Notes: generated by a model from the sequence alone, not told the origin. DNA of 64,000 nucleotides from Pseudomonas fluorescens (GCA_902825215.1 LR782234.1:5659001-5723000), one strand, 5' to 3'; positions 18,299-26,516 are shown, counted from the stretch's first letter. Numbers and translations: made by a program.

Positions 18299-19717
18299 TC
18301 AAGGCAAGCGCAAAGTCACCTCAACGCCGTTTTCGACATTGCCAATGCTCAGCGCCCCACCATGCAACTTGACCACCTCTTCAACGAAGTTAAGCCCCAG
18401 CCCGGTGCTCTTGCGCCCACTGTCCGGGCGCGGCAATGAGTAAAACCGCTCGGTCAGGCGCGGCAAGGCGTAATCGGGAATCGGCGCCGTTTCATTGAAC
18501 AAACGCACCTCGATCTGCTCGCCAACCCGCTCGGCACTCAAGCGCAACAGCCCTTGCACCTGAGTGAAATCCAAAGCGTTCTCCAGCAGATTGCCCAACG
18601 CCTGACGCAGCAAAAAGGGCTCGCCAATCAGCAACAGATCTTCGCCAATCGCTTGCTCGACACGCAACTGCTTGCCCTCGATCCGCGCAGCCTGCGCCTG
18701 CAGCAACTCTGCGACCAACAGCGCCAGCGGCACCGCCACACGCTCTTCCAGGCCTTGACGTTGTTCGACCTGCGCCAGATTGAGCAAGCGTTCGATCAAC
18801 TGCTGCATCCGCGCGCTTTCGCTGTCGATGTTGCTGACAAAGCGCAGGCGCTGAACCGCCGGCATCTCGCCTTGCAGCAATTCCGCCGCGCCACGAATCG
18901 CCGCCAAAGGACTTTTCAGTTCGTGGGTCAGCGTGTGCACATAGCGCTCGACATAGGCTTTGCCCTCAAGCTGAGTGCGCATCTGCTCCACTGCAGTGGC
19001 GAGCTGTTGCAGTTCGCCGCCGCGATAATGCGGCACTTCCACGCGCCGGCCTTCGCTCACCGCCTGGGCATAACCGGTCAGCCTGTGCAGCGCGCGGCTC
19101 AGCCACCACGACAGCAACGCGCCAAACAACAGGCCGAGGCCGATCAGCGCGGCGCCGTAGATCAGCAAGCGCCGCTCGGTGCGATCGACGTAAGGCTGCA
19201 ACGAGCTGTTCGGTTTGGCCACGGTGACCACGCCGATGATCTTGCCGTTGTCGCGGATCGGCGCGCCGACGTGCATCACCGAGGAGTTCGGGTCTTCAGG
19301 GTCGCTGCGGCTCGAACGCGCGCCGTACTCGCCGCGCAAGGTCAGGTAGACGTCATTCCAGCGCGAGTAGTCCTGGCCGACCGCGACGCCACTGGAATCA
19401 AGCACGACGATGCCGTGGGCGTCGGTCACGTAGATCCGGTGGTTGACCTGATTCTTCGGCAAACCCCAGATCGTCGCCTGCGGCTGGCGCTCGCCATAAG
19501 CGCGCAGCAGTTGCGGCCAGCGGTTCTCGCTGAGGGTGCCGGCCTTGAAGTCGTCGCGCAGGATTTCCGCCATCAGGTTGGCGGTGTCGACCAGGGTTTC
19601 CTCGGTGGACTGGCGCACGCCGGGGCGGATTTCCTCCATCACCGTGTTGAGCACGAAATACCCGGTCAGGCCGACGAACAGCACATACACCAGAAAAATC
19701 CGCAGCCCCAGCGACAT
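18299..19717 (-). CDS. creC: two-component sensor histidine kinase CreC
   Basis: 472 residues. Membrane helix near residues 5-25, periplasmic sensor (~30-180), second helix ~185-207, HAMP linker, then a HisKA domain with H265 in THELKSPLAAIRG and an ATPase domain with the N box (LGNLLENALDF) and G box (GLGLNFVEEVVKLHGG). It phosphorylates CreB in response to penicillin-binding-protein inhibition or carbon state. Start and creB stop overlap, so the pair is translationally coupled. Confidence 0.96.
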   Translation of the reverse strand: MSLGLRIFLVYVLFVGLTGYFVLNTVMEEIRPGVRQSTEETLVDTANLMAEILRDDFKAGTLSENRWPQLLRAYGERQPQATIWGLPKNQVNHRIYVTDAHGIVVLDSSGVAVGQDYSRWNDVYLTLRGEYGARSSRSDPEDPNSSVMHVGAPIRDNGKIIGVVTVAKPNSSLQPYVDRTERRLLIYGAALIGLGLLFGALLSWWLSRALHRLTGYAQAVSEGRRVEVPHYRGGELQQLATAVEQMRTQLEGKAYVERYVHTLTHELKSPLAAIRGAAELLQGEMPAVQRLRFVSNIDSESARMQQLIERLLNLAQVEQRQGLEERVAVPLALLVAELLQAQAARIEGKQLRVEQAIGEDLLLIGEPFLLRQALGNLLENALDFTQVQGLLRLSAERVGEQIEVRLFNETAPIPDYALPRLTERFYSLPRPDSGRKSTGLGLNFVEEVVKLHGGALSIGNVENGVEVTLRLP

Positions 19718-20397
19718 CAGCTGTGCCCCGGACTGTAGCTGTAGCCGAGGCCGCGATGGGTCTGGATCGGCTCGGCGTCGGCGCGCACCAGACGCAGTTT
19801 GGCGCGCACGCTTTTGATGTGGCTGTCGATGCTGCGCTCGTAACCGGCGTCGGCGGCTACGCCCAAGGCGTCGAGCAGTTGCTCACGACTGAAGACCCGT
19901 TCGGGTTGTTCGAGCAGGCATTGCAACAGGCGGAATTCGTGACGGGTCAGGCTCAGGGTCTGGCCGCGATAGATGATCTGCACCCGATCGGCATCGATGC
20001 GAAACAGTGCCGAAGCACCTTCGATCGCCGGGCGCGGCGCCATGCGTTTGAGGATGGCCTTCACCCGAGCGGCAACTTCACGCGGGCTGAACGGCTTGAC
20101 CACATAATCGTCGGCGCCGATTTCCAGGCCGACCACACGATCGATCTCGGCATCGCGCGCGCTGAGGAACAGCACCGGCACCTCGCTGAAGCGCCGCAGC
20201 TGTTTGCAGGTCTCGAAGCCGCTGATGTCCGGCAAGCCGATGTCGAGAATGATCAGATCGGCCGGCGTCTGCCGCTGATGTTCCAGCGCTGTCGCGCCGA
20301 GGCTCAGCCACGTAGTGCTGAAGCCTTCGCCCTGCAGGGCGAAAATCAGCGTATCGGCAATCGCCGCTTCGTCTTCGACAATCAGGATATGGGGCAT
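19717..20397 (-). CDS. creB: two-component response regulator CreB
   Basis: 226 residues. OmpR/PhoB type: receiver domain (~1-115, phospho-acceptor D52 in LIILDIGLPD, Lys in VKPFSPREVAARV) and C-terminal winged helix (~130-225, LTRHEFRLLQCLLEQPERVFSREQLLDAL in pieces). It activates creD in the CreBC regulon by binding direct repeats. First gene of the creB-creC-creD unit. Confidence 0.96.
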   Translation of the reverse strand: MPHILIVEDEAAIADTLIFALQGEGFSTTWLSLGATALEHQRQTPADLIILDIGLPDISGFETCKQLRRFSEVPVLFLSARDAEIDRVVGLEIGADDYVVKPFSPREVAARVKAILKRMAPRPAIEGASALFRIDADRVQIIYRGQTLSLTRHEFRLLQCLLEQPERVFSREQLLDALGVAADAGYERSIDSHIKSVRAKLRLVRADAEPIQTHRGLGYSYSPGHS

Positions 20398-20465
20398 GGC
20401 GTCCGAGCCTGTGGGTTAGGTGCGCGAACGGTGCCCCAAGCCTGAGGTTACGTCAATGAGACCAC

Positions 20466-20969
20466 TTAGCAGTCCGGCTTGTCAGCGGTGAAGCGCCGCG
20501 CCGGATTCACTGCGGCGCCAAACTCGCGCAGCGCCTTGGCACCGATCAGCAACGGATAATTGAAGTGGCTGCGGTCGGTCAGGTTGACCTCGACGGTGCG
20601 CTTGACGTTGCCCAGACACAGTTCCAGATCGACCACCGGGCGCTTGGCGACGTCGGTGCTTTCACCCTCGTCCTCTTCGTCCGAGCGGCTCTTGATCTTG
20701 CTGATCCGCGCGACCTTGTGCTCATAGACCTTGTTGCTGGCGTCCTTGGTGGCGAGGCGGAAACGCACCCATTCATCGCCATCGCGGGTGAAGGTTTCGA
20801 TGTCCTTGGCCGACAGCGAGGCGGTCAGCGCACCGGTGTCCATCTTGGCCTTGAGCACTTCACCGCCGATTTCCGGCAGCGCGATGTATTCGTAACGCCC
20901 GTACAGGGTCGGCTCGGCGGCCATGACCGGCAGGGCGACGAGGGCAAACAGTGCAAGGAGGGATTTCAC
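20466..20969 (-). CDS. retropepsin-like aspartic peptidase family, exported
   Basis: 167 residues starting at a GTG with an AAGGAAG ribosome site seven bases upstream. A signal peptide (VKSLLALFALVALPVMAA) is followed by a retropepsin-like domain: KMDTGALTASL carries the D-T-G-A active-site loop, and PLLIGAKALREFG is the second conserved block. The family is often labelled ATP-dependent zinc protease or RimK-associated, which is misleading: no ATP or zinc motif is visible. Function unknown; a periplasmic protease is inferred. Upstream in-frame codons lie in a type-C repeat and are not the start. Confidence 0.82.
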   Translation of the reverse strand: MKSLLALFALVALPVMAAEPTLYGRYEYIALPEIGGEVLKAKMDTGALTASLSAKDIETFTRDGDEWVRFRLATKDASNKVYEHKVARISKIKSRSDEEDEGESTDVAKRPVVDLELCLGNVKRTVEVNLTDRSHFNYPLLIGAKALREFGAAVNPARRFTADKPDC

Positions 20970-21025
20970 GTAGGGGGCTTCCTTGGGAGAGGTTGGGCAA
21001 CGGGATTTTAGACCGTTGCGCGCTT

Positions 21026-21130
21026 GATCGTTCCCACGCTCTGCGTGGGCAATGCATCCAGTGACGCTCTGCGTCACAGGGACGCGGAGCGTCCCGGGCG
21101 GCGTTCCCACGCAGAGCGTGGGAACGATCA
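21026..21130. repeat. long palindromic repeat, type C
   Basis: Bounded by GATCGTTCCCACGC and its inverse; inner arms GACGCTCTGCGTC. It separates the divergent retropepsin-like and acyltransferase genes. Confidence 0.9.
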
Positions 21131-21230
21131 GGTTAACGCGACTAAAGTGAAACATTCGTCACCGCCGATTTGGCCTGTCGCGCGAAGCTGCTTATCATGG
21201 CCCGCCTCCTGACACTTCCAAGAGTTGCCT

Positions 21231-22118
21231 ATGCGCCGCCTGCTCACCGGCTGTTTCGTCACCCTGCTGCTGTTGCTCAACACCCTGATCCTGATCGGGC
21301 CGTTGATGGTGTTTGCCTTGCTCAAACTGATCGCACCGGGGCGCTGGCGCGATCATGCGTCCGCGGCGGTGATGTGGATTGCCGAGACCTGGGCCGAGAT
21401 CGACAAGCTGATCTTTCAGCTGTGCATTCCGACAAAATGGGACATTCGCGGCGGCGATGATTTGCGTCGCGACACCTCGTATCTGGTGGTCAGCAACCAT
21501 CAATCGTGGGTCGACATTCCCGCGCTGATCCAGACCCTCAACCGGCGCACGCCGTTCTTCAAGTTCTTCCTCAAGAAAGAGCTGATCTGGGTGCCGTTCC
21601 TTGGGCTGGCGTGGTGGGCGCTGGATTACCCGTTCATGAAGCGCTACACCAAGGCCTTTCTGGCGAAGAACCCGGAACTGGCAGGCAAGGATCTGGAGAT
21701 CACCAAAGCGGCGTGCGAGCTGTTCAAGCGTCAGCCGGTGACCGTGGTGAATTATCTGGAAGGCACGCGCTACACCTTGGCGAAAAGCACACAGCAGACA
21801 TCACCGTTCAATCACCTGCTCAAACCCAAGGCCGGTGGCGTGGCGTTTGTATTGGCGGCGATGGGCGAACAGCTCGATGCCATGCTCGATGTGACGGTGG
21901 TCTACCCGCAAGAGAAGATTCCGGGTTTCTGGGATTTGATCAGTGGCAACGTGCCGCGGGTCATCATCGACATCAAGACCCGCGAACTCGACCCGGCGCT
22001 GTGGCAGGGCGATTACGAAAAGGACCCGGTGTTTCGCGAGCGCGTCCAGAACTGGGTCAACCAGCTCTGGACCGAGAAAGATCAGCGTATCGCCGAACTG
22101 CGCAACGAGCGCCGCTGA
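21231..22118 (+). CDS. 1-acyl-glycerol-3-phosphate acyltransferase-like protein (YihG family)
   Basis: 295 residues. N-terminal membrane helix (LLTGCFVTLLLLLNTLILIGPLMVFALLKLI), then the PlsC domain with the catalytic NHQSWVD (HX4D) box, the KKELIWVPFLGLAWW block and the YLEGTRYT (motif III) block. It would acylate lysophosphatidic acid in the inner membrane; YihG of E. coli is a second, non-essential enzyme of this type. ATG at 21231 chosen over TTG two codons earlier; AAGAG precedes it. Convergent with the DUF2780 gene, two bases apart. Confidence 0.9.
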   Translation: MRRLLTGCFVTLLLLLNTLILIGPLMVFALLKLIAPGRWRDHASAAVMWIAETWAEIDKLIFQLCIPTKWDIRGGDDLRRDTSYLVVSNHQSWVDIPALIQTLNRRTPFFKFFLKKELIWVPFLGLAWWALDYPFMKRYTKAFLAKNPELAGKDLEITKAACELFKRQPVTVVNYLEGTRYTLAKSTQQTSPFNHLLKPKAGGVAFVLAAMGEQLDAMLDVTVVYPQEKIPGFWDLISGNVPRVIIDIKTRELDPALWQGDYEKDPVFRERVQNWVNQLWTEKDQRIAELRNERR

Positions 22119-22119
22119 C

Positions 22120-22677
22120 TCAGCTACCGCTGCCGGTGCCCCAGATATTGCCCAGGCTGCTCAGCAGCGAACCGCCGACACCCTGCTGACCGAGGTACTG
22201 CAGGAGCACCGGGGCAAACTGGCCGATCATGCCGCTGTCCATGCCCAGCGCGCTGAAGGCGTTGTTCAGGTCGTTAGTGTCTTTGACATTGCCCAACGCA
22301 TTCTCAAGGCCAGCGGACTTGCCCGACGAACCGAGCAGCGCACCCAGCGCCGCCAGATTGCCGCTGCCACCGGACAGCTTGTCGATCCCCGGCACTTCCT
22401 TGGCCAGTTGCGAATAGTCGGTGCTGCTCAACTGGTTCTTCGCCAGCCCGAGCATCGCACTGGTGCCGCCCACCGCTTGCTCTGGCGTCACGTCCAGCGC
22501 ACTCAGCGCGCTGAGCAAACCGGCGGTTTCCGAGGTCGGCGCCGCCGCAGCGGCCTTGTCGCCACCCTGCATGCCCGAGACCGCACCGGCCACGTCATTC
22601 AGGCTGAAACCGGCAAACACCGGCCCAGCGGCCAGGGTCAGGAGCGATGCCAGGGCAAAACCGCGTGAAATCTTCAT
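22120..22677 (-). CDS. DUF2780 family secreted protein
   Basis: 185 residues with a clear signal peptide (MKISRGFALASLLTLAAGPVFAG). The rest is alanine/glycine/leucine-rich with SALSALDVTPEQAVGGTSAMLGLAKNQ, the DUF2780 (VcgC/VcgE) pattern. Function unknown. The start has an AGAGGATGT site. Stop lies two bases from the acyltransferase stop (convergent). Confidence 0.85.
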   Translation of the reverse strand: MKISRGFALASLLTLAAGPVFAGFSLNDVAGAVSGMQGGDKAAAAAPTSETAGLLSALSALDVTPEQAVGGTSAMLGLAKNQLSSTDYSQLAKEVPGIDKLSGGSGNLAALGALLGSSGKSAGLENALGNVKDTNDLNNAFSALGMDSGMIGQFAPVLLQYLGQQGVGGSLLSSLGNIWGTGSGS

Positions 22678-23079
22678 TCAGACATCCTCTCGAGCTGTGA
22701 AAACCACCCGGTCGACGGGCAGTAAAACTGCCGGTTTGACCGGGTATCCAGGCGCATGTTCCGGCGCGGCGCATCCATTTTCATCTGGCCTGCGTATACA
22801 AAACGTGAAATCCGGACGCCGACATGATGAATGGCACAAGCCCTGTCGCTGAACTAGCCTGTGAACAGTTCGAGCCTCGCCGTCGTGCGCTCACGCTTGT
22901 CTGGAGAATGGTCATTTCCATCGCCGACACCGATCAGTTGCGCCAGCACCGCGAGCGTCCACTGGGCGATCTCGAGCAGGACGCACGGACGACAGTCCTT
23001 CTGCGCATGAACAATTGAGCAGCGCCAGTCGATCAGCGTGGCTTACTTTCAGTGCTTTTCCTAAGGAACATCCGGTGCC
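22678..23079. other. intergenic stretch without recognised genes
   Basis: About 400 bp upstream of DUF2780. Contains a GGCAG-TAAAA-CTGCC hairpin near 22720 close to the DUF2780 start. Several short frames occur, but none looks like a real protein. Part of it may be decayed sequence belonging to the anti-sigma remnant to the right. Confidence 0.4.
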
Positions 23080-23442
23080 AGAGCGCGTGTGGCATGGCAT
23101 CACCGCGCGGATTGAGCCGCAAGTCCTACATTTGCCGAAAAAAGACCGTTCTGGAATTGGCTGCGTATCACGGCCGCGCTGTGTTCAATCGTGGTGCTGG
23201 TATTCTTCGGCTCGCTGTACAACCGCGACGATGCCCGCTACACCGAGACCCTGCTGAACGCCGACGCGCAACCGGCGTTGAAGGTCGAGGCGCATGCGGA
23301 TTACATGCAAGTAGAGCCTCTGACGCTGGCGGCGGTTGATTCGGATCGCAGCCTGGAGCTGTGGACGATTCCGGCAGATGGCAGAGCGATCTCACTGGGG
23401 GTGATTCCGGCGGGAGGCAAAGGCAAGGTTGAGTTGACTTGA
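23080..23442 (+). pseudogene. remnant of an RskA-type anti-sigma factor, frameshifted
   Basis: Two adjacent frames join into one recognisable protein: PERVWHGITARIEPQVLHLPKK in one frame to 23143, then RPFWNWLRITAALCSIVVLV-FFGSLYN (membrane helix) and a periplasmic end with SLELWTIPADGRAISLGVIPAGGKG in the next. The SLELWxIPADGxxxSLGVxPAGG block is characteristic of the RskA C-terminal domain of anti-sigma-K factors. The break is at a run of six A (23138-23143); seven would restore the frame. The usual N-terminal sigma-binding part and a sigma gene are absent, so this is a decayed fragment even if the frameshift were a sequencing error. Confidence 0.62.
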
Positions 23443-23695
23443 GTGAGGCGCAAAGAGCCTTGATCGGTGACCGATTGCGCTGGCTGTAAGCTTCGAGCCG
23501 AAAGGTGGTTCACCGACCGGCGGCCGACTGGACCCGTGCTTAATCAGGGGCTCTGGCCGCACTCTGACCAAATTATGTATCAAAAACCGGGTTCTTATCG
23601 CGATAGAATATAAAAACCTGTCAGATCTGACAGTACCCCTAATTGGGCAAGCTCCTCATGCTGGGCATCCCATCCAGACACACAGGAGTGTGCAA
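23443..23695. other. upstream region of the small exported protein
   Basis: AT-richer than the flanks. Contains the lux-box-like palindrome at 23616-23635, listed separately. Nothing else recognised. Confidence 0.5.
23616..23635. promoter_or_regulatory. lux-box-like palindrome 1
   Basis: CTGTCAGATCTGACAG at 23618-23633 is a perfect 16-bp palindrome, preceded by AC to give ACCTGTCAGATCTGACAGTA. It fits the CT-N12-AG dyad of LuxR-type binding sites (las/rhl boxes). Centre 70 bp before the ATG of the next gene. A near-identical copy precedes the gene at 24559. Confidence 0.55.
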
Positions 23696-24037
23696 ATGAG
23701 CAAGTCGATCGCAATGGCACTTTTCGTCATCGGTGCAGCAACCACGAACGCTTATGCGGCCAGTGTTGAAAGTTGCCCCCCGGTGAATACCATTAAATCA
23801 TCGGCCTATACGGACAGCAGCGTTCCGGCGCCGAACAACACCGGTTTCGAATACATATCGAGTTTCAATGGTAAAACCTGGACCGGCGTAACGCTGTCAA
23901 CCCGAGACGACTTTCTGGCACCGAAATATGAGCTGAAAGCGGAAAGCTTCGACGGTTCGATCTGCTCTTATGGCGGGAAAAAAATTGTTGAAAACGGCGA
24001 AAATTCCACTCCCTATCTGAAACTTAGAGCCAATTGA
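23696..24037 (+). CDS. small exported protein of unknown function
   Basis: 113 residues. Signal peptide MSKSIAMALFVIGAATTNAYA, then a mature part with two cysteines (ESCPPVNTIKS and GSICSYGGKK) that could form a disulfide, and a WTGV aromatic core. It resembles the DUF3757-type small periplasmic proteins of Pseudomonas, but this is uncertain. ATG at 23696 is well placed behind CAGGAG; the GTG at 23690 is too close to it. A strong terminator follows at 24071. Base composition is poorer in GC than the flanks. The upstream palindrome suggests regulated, perhaps density-dependent, expression. Confidence 0.75.
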   Translation: MSKSIAMALFVIGAATTNAYAASVESCPPVNTIKSSAYTDSSVPAPNNTGFEYISSFNGKTWTGVTLSTRDDFLAPKYELKAESFDGSICSYGGKKIVENGENSTPYLKLRAN

Positions 24038-24070
24038 ACCTGGCGCCTTCAGGCTTAGACCTCTCATAAG

Positions 24071-24099
24071 AAGGGCGACCCATGGGTCGCCCTTTTTTC
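24071..24099. terminator. strong terminator after the small exported protein
   Basis: AAGGGCGACC-CATG-GGTCGCCCTT stem-loop followed by TTTT. It also lies just past the truncated fdhA copy on the other strand and resembles the terminator at 25075 next to the intact fdhA. Confidence 0.9.
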
Positions 24100-24108
24100 G
24101 TTACGCGC

Positions 24109-24300
24109 ACAGAACAACTTATGCGGATCAATCGCAAATTTCTTCGGCACACCCGCATCGAACTCGCCATAACCTTCCGGCACCGGATCGAGGCTGATCA
24201 TTTGCACTCCCACCACTTCGGCAATGTTGATGCGGTCCCGCCTGATCGCCTGCATCAGTTGGCGGCTGTACTTCATCACCGGGATTTGGGAGTGTGTTCC
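24109..24300 (-). pseudogene. truncated second copy of the fdhA 3' end
   Basis: Minus-strand translation reads IPVMKYSRQLMQAIRRDRIN..., ending IDPHKLFCA. This matches the last ~60 residues of FdhA at 25116-26315 with 8 differences in about 59 positions. Homology begins abruptly near 24300, upstream of which there is no dehydrogenase sequence, so no functional enzyme is encoded. Together with the neighbouring terminators it forms a direct repeat of ~230 bp with 25075-25312, bracketing the genes at 24559 and 24820. Confidence 0.88.
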
Positions 24301-24443
24301 AGACAGCACATTCGTTTTCAATAAGTTCATTGAGGTAGTAGTAAAGCACGGAAATAACTGGAGGTGACTGCCCTGCTCTAAGCAATGTCGCTTATTTCCA
24401 GACTTCATAACCCCGCCCTTGGTCAATCCAAACAAGTCCAAAA

Positions 24444-24463
24444 GACTGTCAGACCTGACAGGT
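24444..24463. promoter_or_regulatory. lux-box-like palindrome 2
   Basis: CTGTCAGACCTGACAG at 24446-24461, followed by GT to give a right arm CTGACAGGT. It differs at one position from palindrome 1. It lies 98 bp before the ATG of the gene at 24559. Confidence 0.55.
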
Positions 24464-24558
24464 GTTCGAATGTCGGCGTTGGCATACGCTGTTGGTGTGT
24501 CAACGGTCTGAAAAAAGCGAGGTACAAAACCAACGGTCATTCAACGGAAGATACGAAG

Positions 24559-24783
24559 ATGGAAAAGCAGTGCAGTTCGCGCGATCAACTGTTCGAATCA
24601 GATGTCCCGCCGATCATCTTTTGCATCAGCCCGGACGATCCCATCATCAAACACATCAAAGAGGGACAGAAGGTGACCTATGATCTTATGCGCGGTGATA
24701 ACGGCCAGTTGTATGCCGTCGATATCAGACTGGCTCAAGACGAGGACATAGCCAGACCGGCTCGGTTCTCTGGGCTTTTGTAA
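24559..24783 (+). CDS. small protein of unknown function, cold-shock-like C-terminus
   Basis: 74 residues starting MEKQCSSRDQLFES, with GGAAG eight bases before the ATG. The segment EGQKVTYDLMRGDNGQLYAV resembles the last two strands of a cold-shock domain (compare EGQTVSFVAAKGAKGMEAKE in the next gene), but the RNA-binding KGFGFI/FVHF motifs are missing. It lies 36 bp upstream of the cold-shock gene on the same strand, probably one transcript. It could be a degenerate cold-shock protein or an unrelated small cytoplasmic protein. Confidence 0.6.
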   Translation: MEKQCSSRDQLFESDVPPIIFCISPDDPIIKHIKEGQKVTYDLMRGDNGQLYAVDIRLAQDEDIARPARFSGLL

Positions 24784-24819
24784 TGCGTCACTCAATCAAT
24801 CGAAGCGGGAAGCACGAAC

Positions 24820-25032
24820 ATGTCAAACAGAACTACAGGTACCGTCAAATGGTTCAACGATGAAAAAGGTTTTGGCTTTATTACCCCGCAGGGTGGCGGC
24901 GATGATTTTTTCGTTCACTTCAAATCAATCGAGAGCGACGGTTTCAAATCGCTCAAAGAGGGGCAGACCGTTTCTTTTGTCGCTGCAAAAGGAGCGAAAG
25001 GAATGGAAGCCAAGGAAGTGCGGCCCGAGTAG
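24820..25032 (+). CDS. cold-shock protein, CspA family
   Basis: 70 residues, one cold-shock domain filling the protein: GTVKWFNDEKGFGFITPQ holds RNP1 (KGFGFI) and DDFFVHF holds RNP2. Binds single-stranded RNA/DNA and melts secondary structures. The start follows AGCGGGAAG. The terminator at 25075 ends this unit and serves the convergent fdhA from the other side. It lies inside the segment flanked by fdhA 3'-end repeats, so it may be an acquired extra copy. Confidence 0.95.
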   Translation: MSNRTTGTVKWFNDEKGFGFITPQGGGDDFFVHFKSIESDGFKSLKEGQTVSFVAAKGAKGMEAKEVRPE

Positions 25033-25074
25033 CGAAACGTTGAACGGACTTCCGGGAAGTCTGGAACCCATATG

Positions 25075-25103
25075 AAAACGGCGACCCATAGTCGCCGTTT
25101 TTA
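25075..25103. terminator. bidirectional terminator between csp and fdhA
   Basis: AAAACGGCGAC-CCATA-GTCGCCGTTTT with a T-run on the plus side and A-run (T on the minus strand) on the other. Confidence 0.9.
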
Positions 25104-25115
25104 TTCCCTCATTGC

Positions 25116-26315
25116 TTACGCCGCACTAAACAACTTATGCGGATCAATCACAAACTTCTTCGGCACGCCCGCATCGAACTCGCCATAACCTTCCGGCGCC
25201 TGGTCGAGGCTGATGACCTGCACGCCTACCACTTCGGCGATGTTGATGCGATCCCACATGATTGCCTGCATCAACTGGCGGTTGTACTTCATCACCGGCG
25301 TCTGGCCGGTGTGGAAGCTGTGCGACTTGGCCCAACCGAGACCAAAGCGAATGCTCAGGCTGCCCATTTTCGCGGCGGCGTCGACGGCACCCGGATCTTC
25401 GGTGACGTACAGGCCCGGGATACCGATCTTGCCGGCTACGCGCACCACGCCCATCAGTGAGTTGAGTACGGTGGCCGGGGCTTCGGCCTTGACGCCGTCG
25501 TGGCCGTGGCCGCGGGCTTCGAAGCCGACGCAGTCGACTGCGCAGTCGACTTCCGGCTCGCCGAGCAGTGCAGCGATCTGTTCGTGCAGCGGAGTGTCTT
25601 TGGACAGGTCGACGATTTCAAAACCCTGCGCCTTGGCGTGGGCCAGGCGGATGGTGTTGACGTCACCGATGATCACCACAGCCGCACCCAGCAGACGTGC
25701 CGAAGCGGCAGCGGCGAGACCGACCGGGCCGGCGCCGGCAATGTACACGGTGCTGCCCGGACCGACGCCGGCGGTGACTGCGCCGTGGTAACCGGTCGGG
25801 AGGATGTCGGAGAGGCAGGTCAGGTCGCGGATTTTCTCCATGGCCTTGTCGCGGTCCGGCAGTTTCAGCAGGTTGAAGTCGGCGTACGGCACCAGTACGT
25901 ATTCGGCCTGGCCGCCGGTCCAGTCGCCCATGTCGACGTAACCGTAAGCGCCACCGGCACGGGCCGGGTTGACGGTCAGGCAGACGCCGGTGTGTTGCTC
26001 CTTGCAGGAACGGCAGCGCCCGCAAGCCACGTTGAACGGCACAGAGACCAGATCGCCGATCTTCAGGTTTTCGACGTCGGAGCCTTTTTCGATGACTTCG
26101 CCGGTGATTTCGTGACCCAGCACCAGACCGGTCTGCGCGGTGGTACGGCCGCGCACCATGTGCTGGTCGGAGCCGCAGATGTTGGTGGAAACCACTTTGA
26201 GGATGACCCCGTGTTCGATCTTGCGACCGCGCGGGTCCTGCATTTTCGGATAGTCGATTTTCTGTACTTCGACCTTGCCAGCGCCGAGATACACCACACC
26301 ACGATTGCCAGACAT
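25116..26315 (-). CDS. fdhA: glutathione-independent formaldehyde dehydrogenase
   Basis: 399 residues, the size of the P. putida enzyme. Zinc-dependent medium-chain dehydrogenase: NICGSDQHMVRGRTTAQTGL holds the catalytic-zinc Cys and GHEITGEV the next ligand region; CGRCRSCKEQHTGVC holds the structural-zinc cysteines; VYIAGAGPVGLAAAASA is the NAD-binding loop. It oxidises the formaldehyde released by betaine, dimethylglycine and sarcosine demethylation to formate. It follows purU on the same strand (separate because of a REP pair), at the end of the sarcosine gene series. Confidence 0.97.
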   Translation of the reverse strand: MSGNRGVVYLGAGKVEVQKIDYPKMQDPRGRKIEHGVILKVVSTNICGSDQHMVRGRTTAQTGLVLGHEITGEVIEKGSDVENLKIGDLVSVPFNVACGRCRSCKEQHTGVCLTVNPARAGGAYGYVDMGDWTGGQAEYVLVPYADFNLLKLPDRDKAMEKIRDLTCLSDILPTGYHGAVTAGVGPGSTVYIAGAGPVGLAAAASARLLGAAVVIIGDVNTIRLAHAKAQGFEIVDLSKDTPLHEQIAALLGEPEVDCAVDCVGFEARGHGHDGVKAEAPATVLNSLMGVVRVAGKIGIPGLYVTEDPGAVDAAAKMGSLSIRFGLGWAKSHSFHTGQTPVMKYNRQLMQAIMWDRINIAEVVGVQVISLDQAPEGYGEFDAGVPKKFVIDPHKLFSAA

Positions 26316-26419
26316 GCTTTCACCTCACTGTTGTTTTTATGGAACCACGTTGCCCCAGGCAGGGCAGCGCGTTGAGTGCTCGGGTACAGGTGCTGCTTTT
26401 GTGTTGCCTGTCAGGGCCT

Positions 26420-26512
26420 CATCGCTGGCAAGCCAGCTCCCACAGGTTTCTGGTGGAACTCAAAAATTCTGTACGACACAAATCCCTGTGGGAGCTGGCT
26501 TGCCAGCGATGG
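26420..26512. repeat. REP pair, type B
   Basis: Inverted pair between fdhA and purU, immediately after the purU stop. Confidence 0.9.
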
Positions 26513-26516
26513 CGGC

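Noticed and set aside
20970..21155. Longer N-terminus for the retropepsin-like protein
   Set aside because: It would translate a type-C repeat; the GTG at 20969 gives a clean signal peptide and ribosome site.
23618..23633. LexA (SOS) box, since the palindrome has CTG-N10-CAG form
   Set aside because: The centre TCAGATCTGA is not the AT-rich TATATATATA core of LexA sites; LuxR-type dyad fits better.
24064..24540. A 158-codon gene containing the fdhA fragment
   Set aside because: Only the C-terminal third resembles FdhA; the N-terminal part is composed of the lux-box region and shows no family features.
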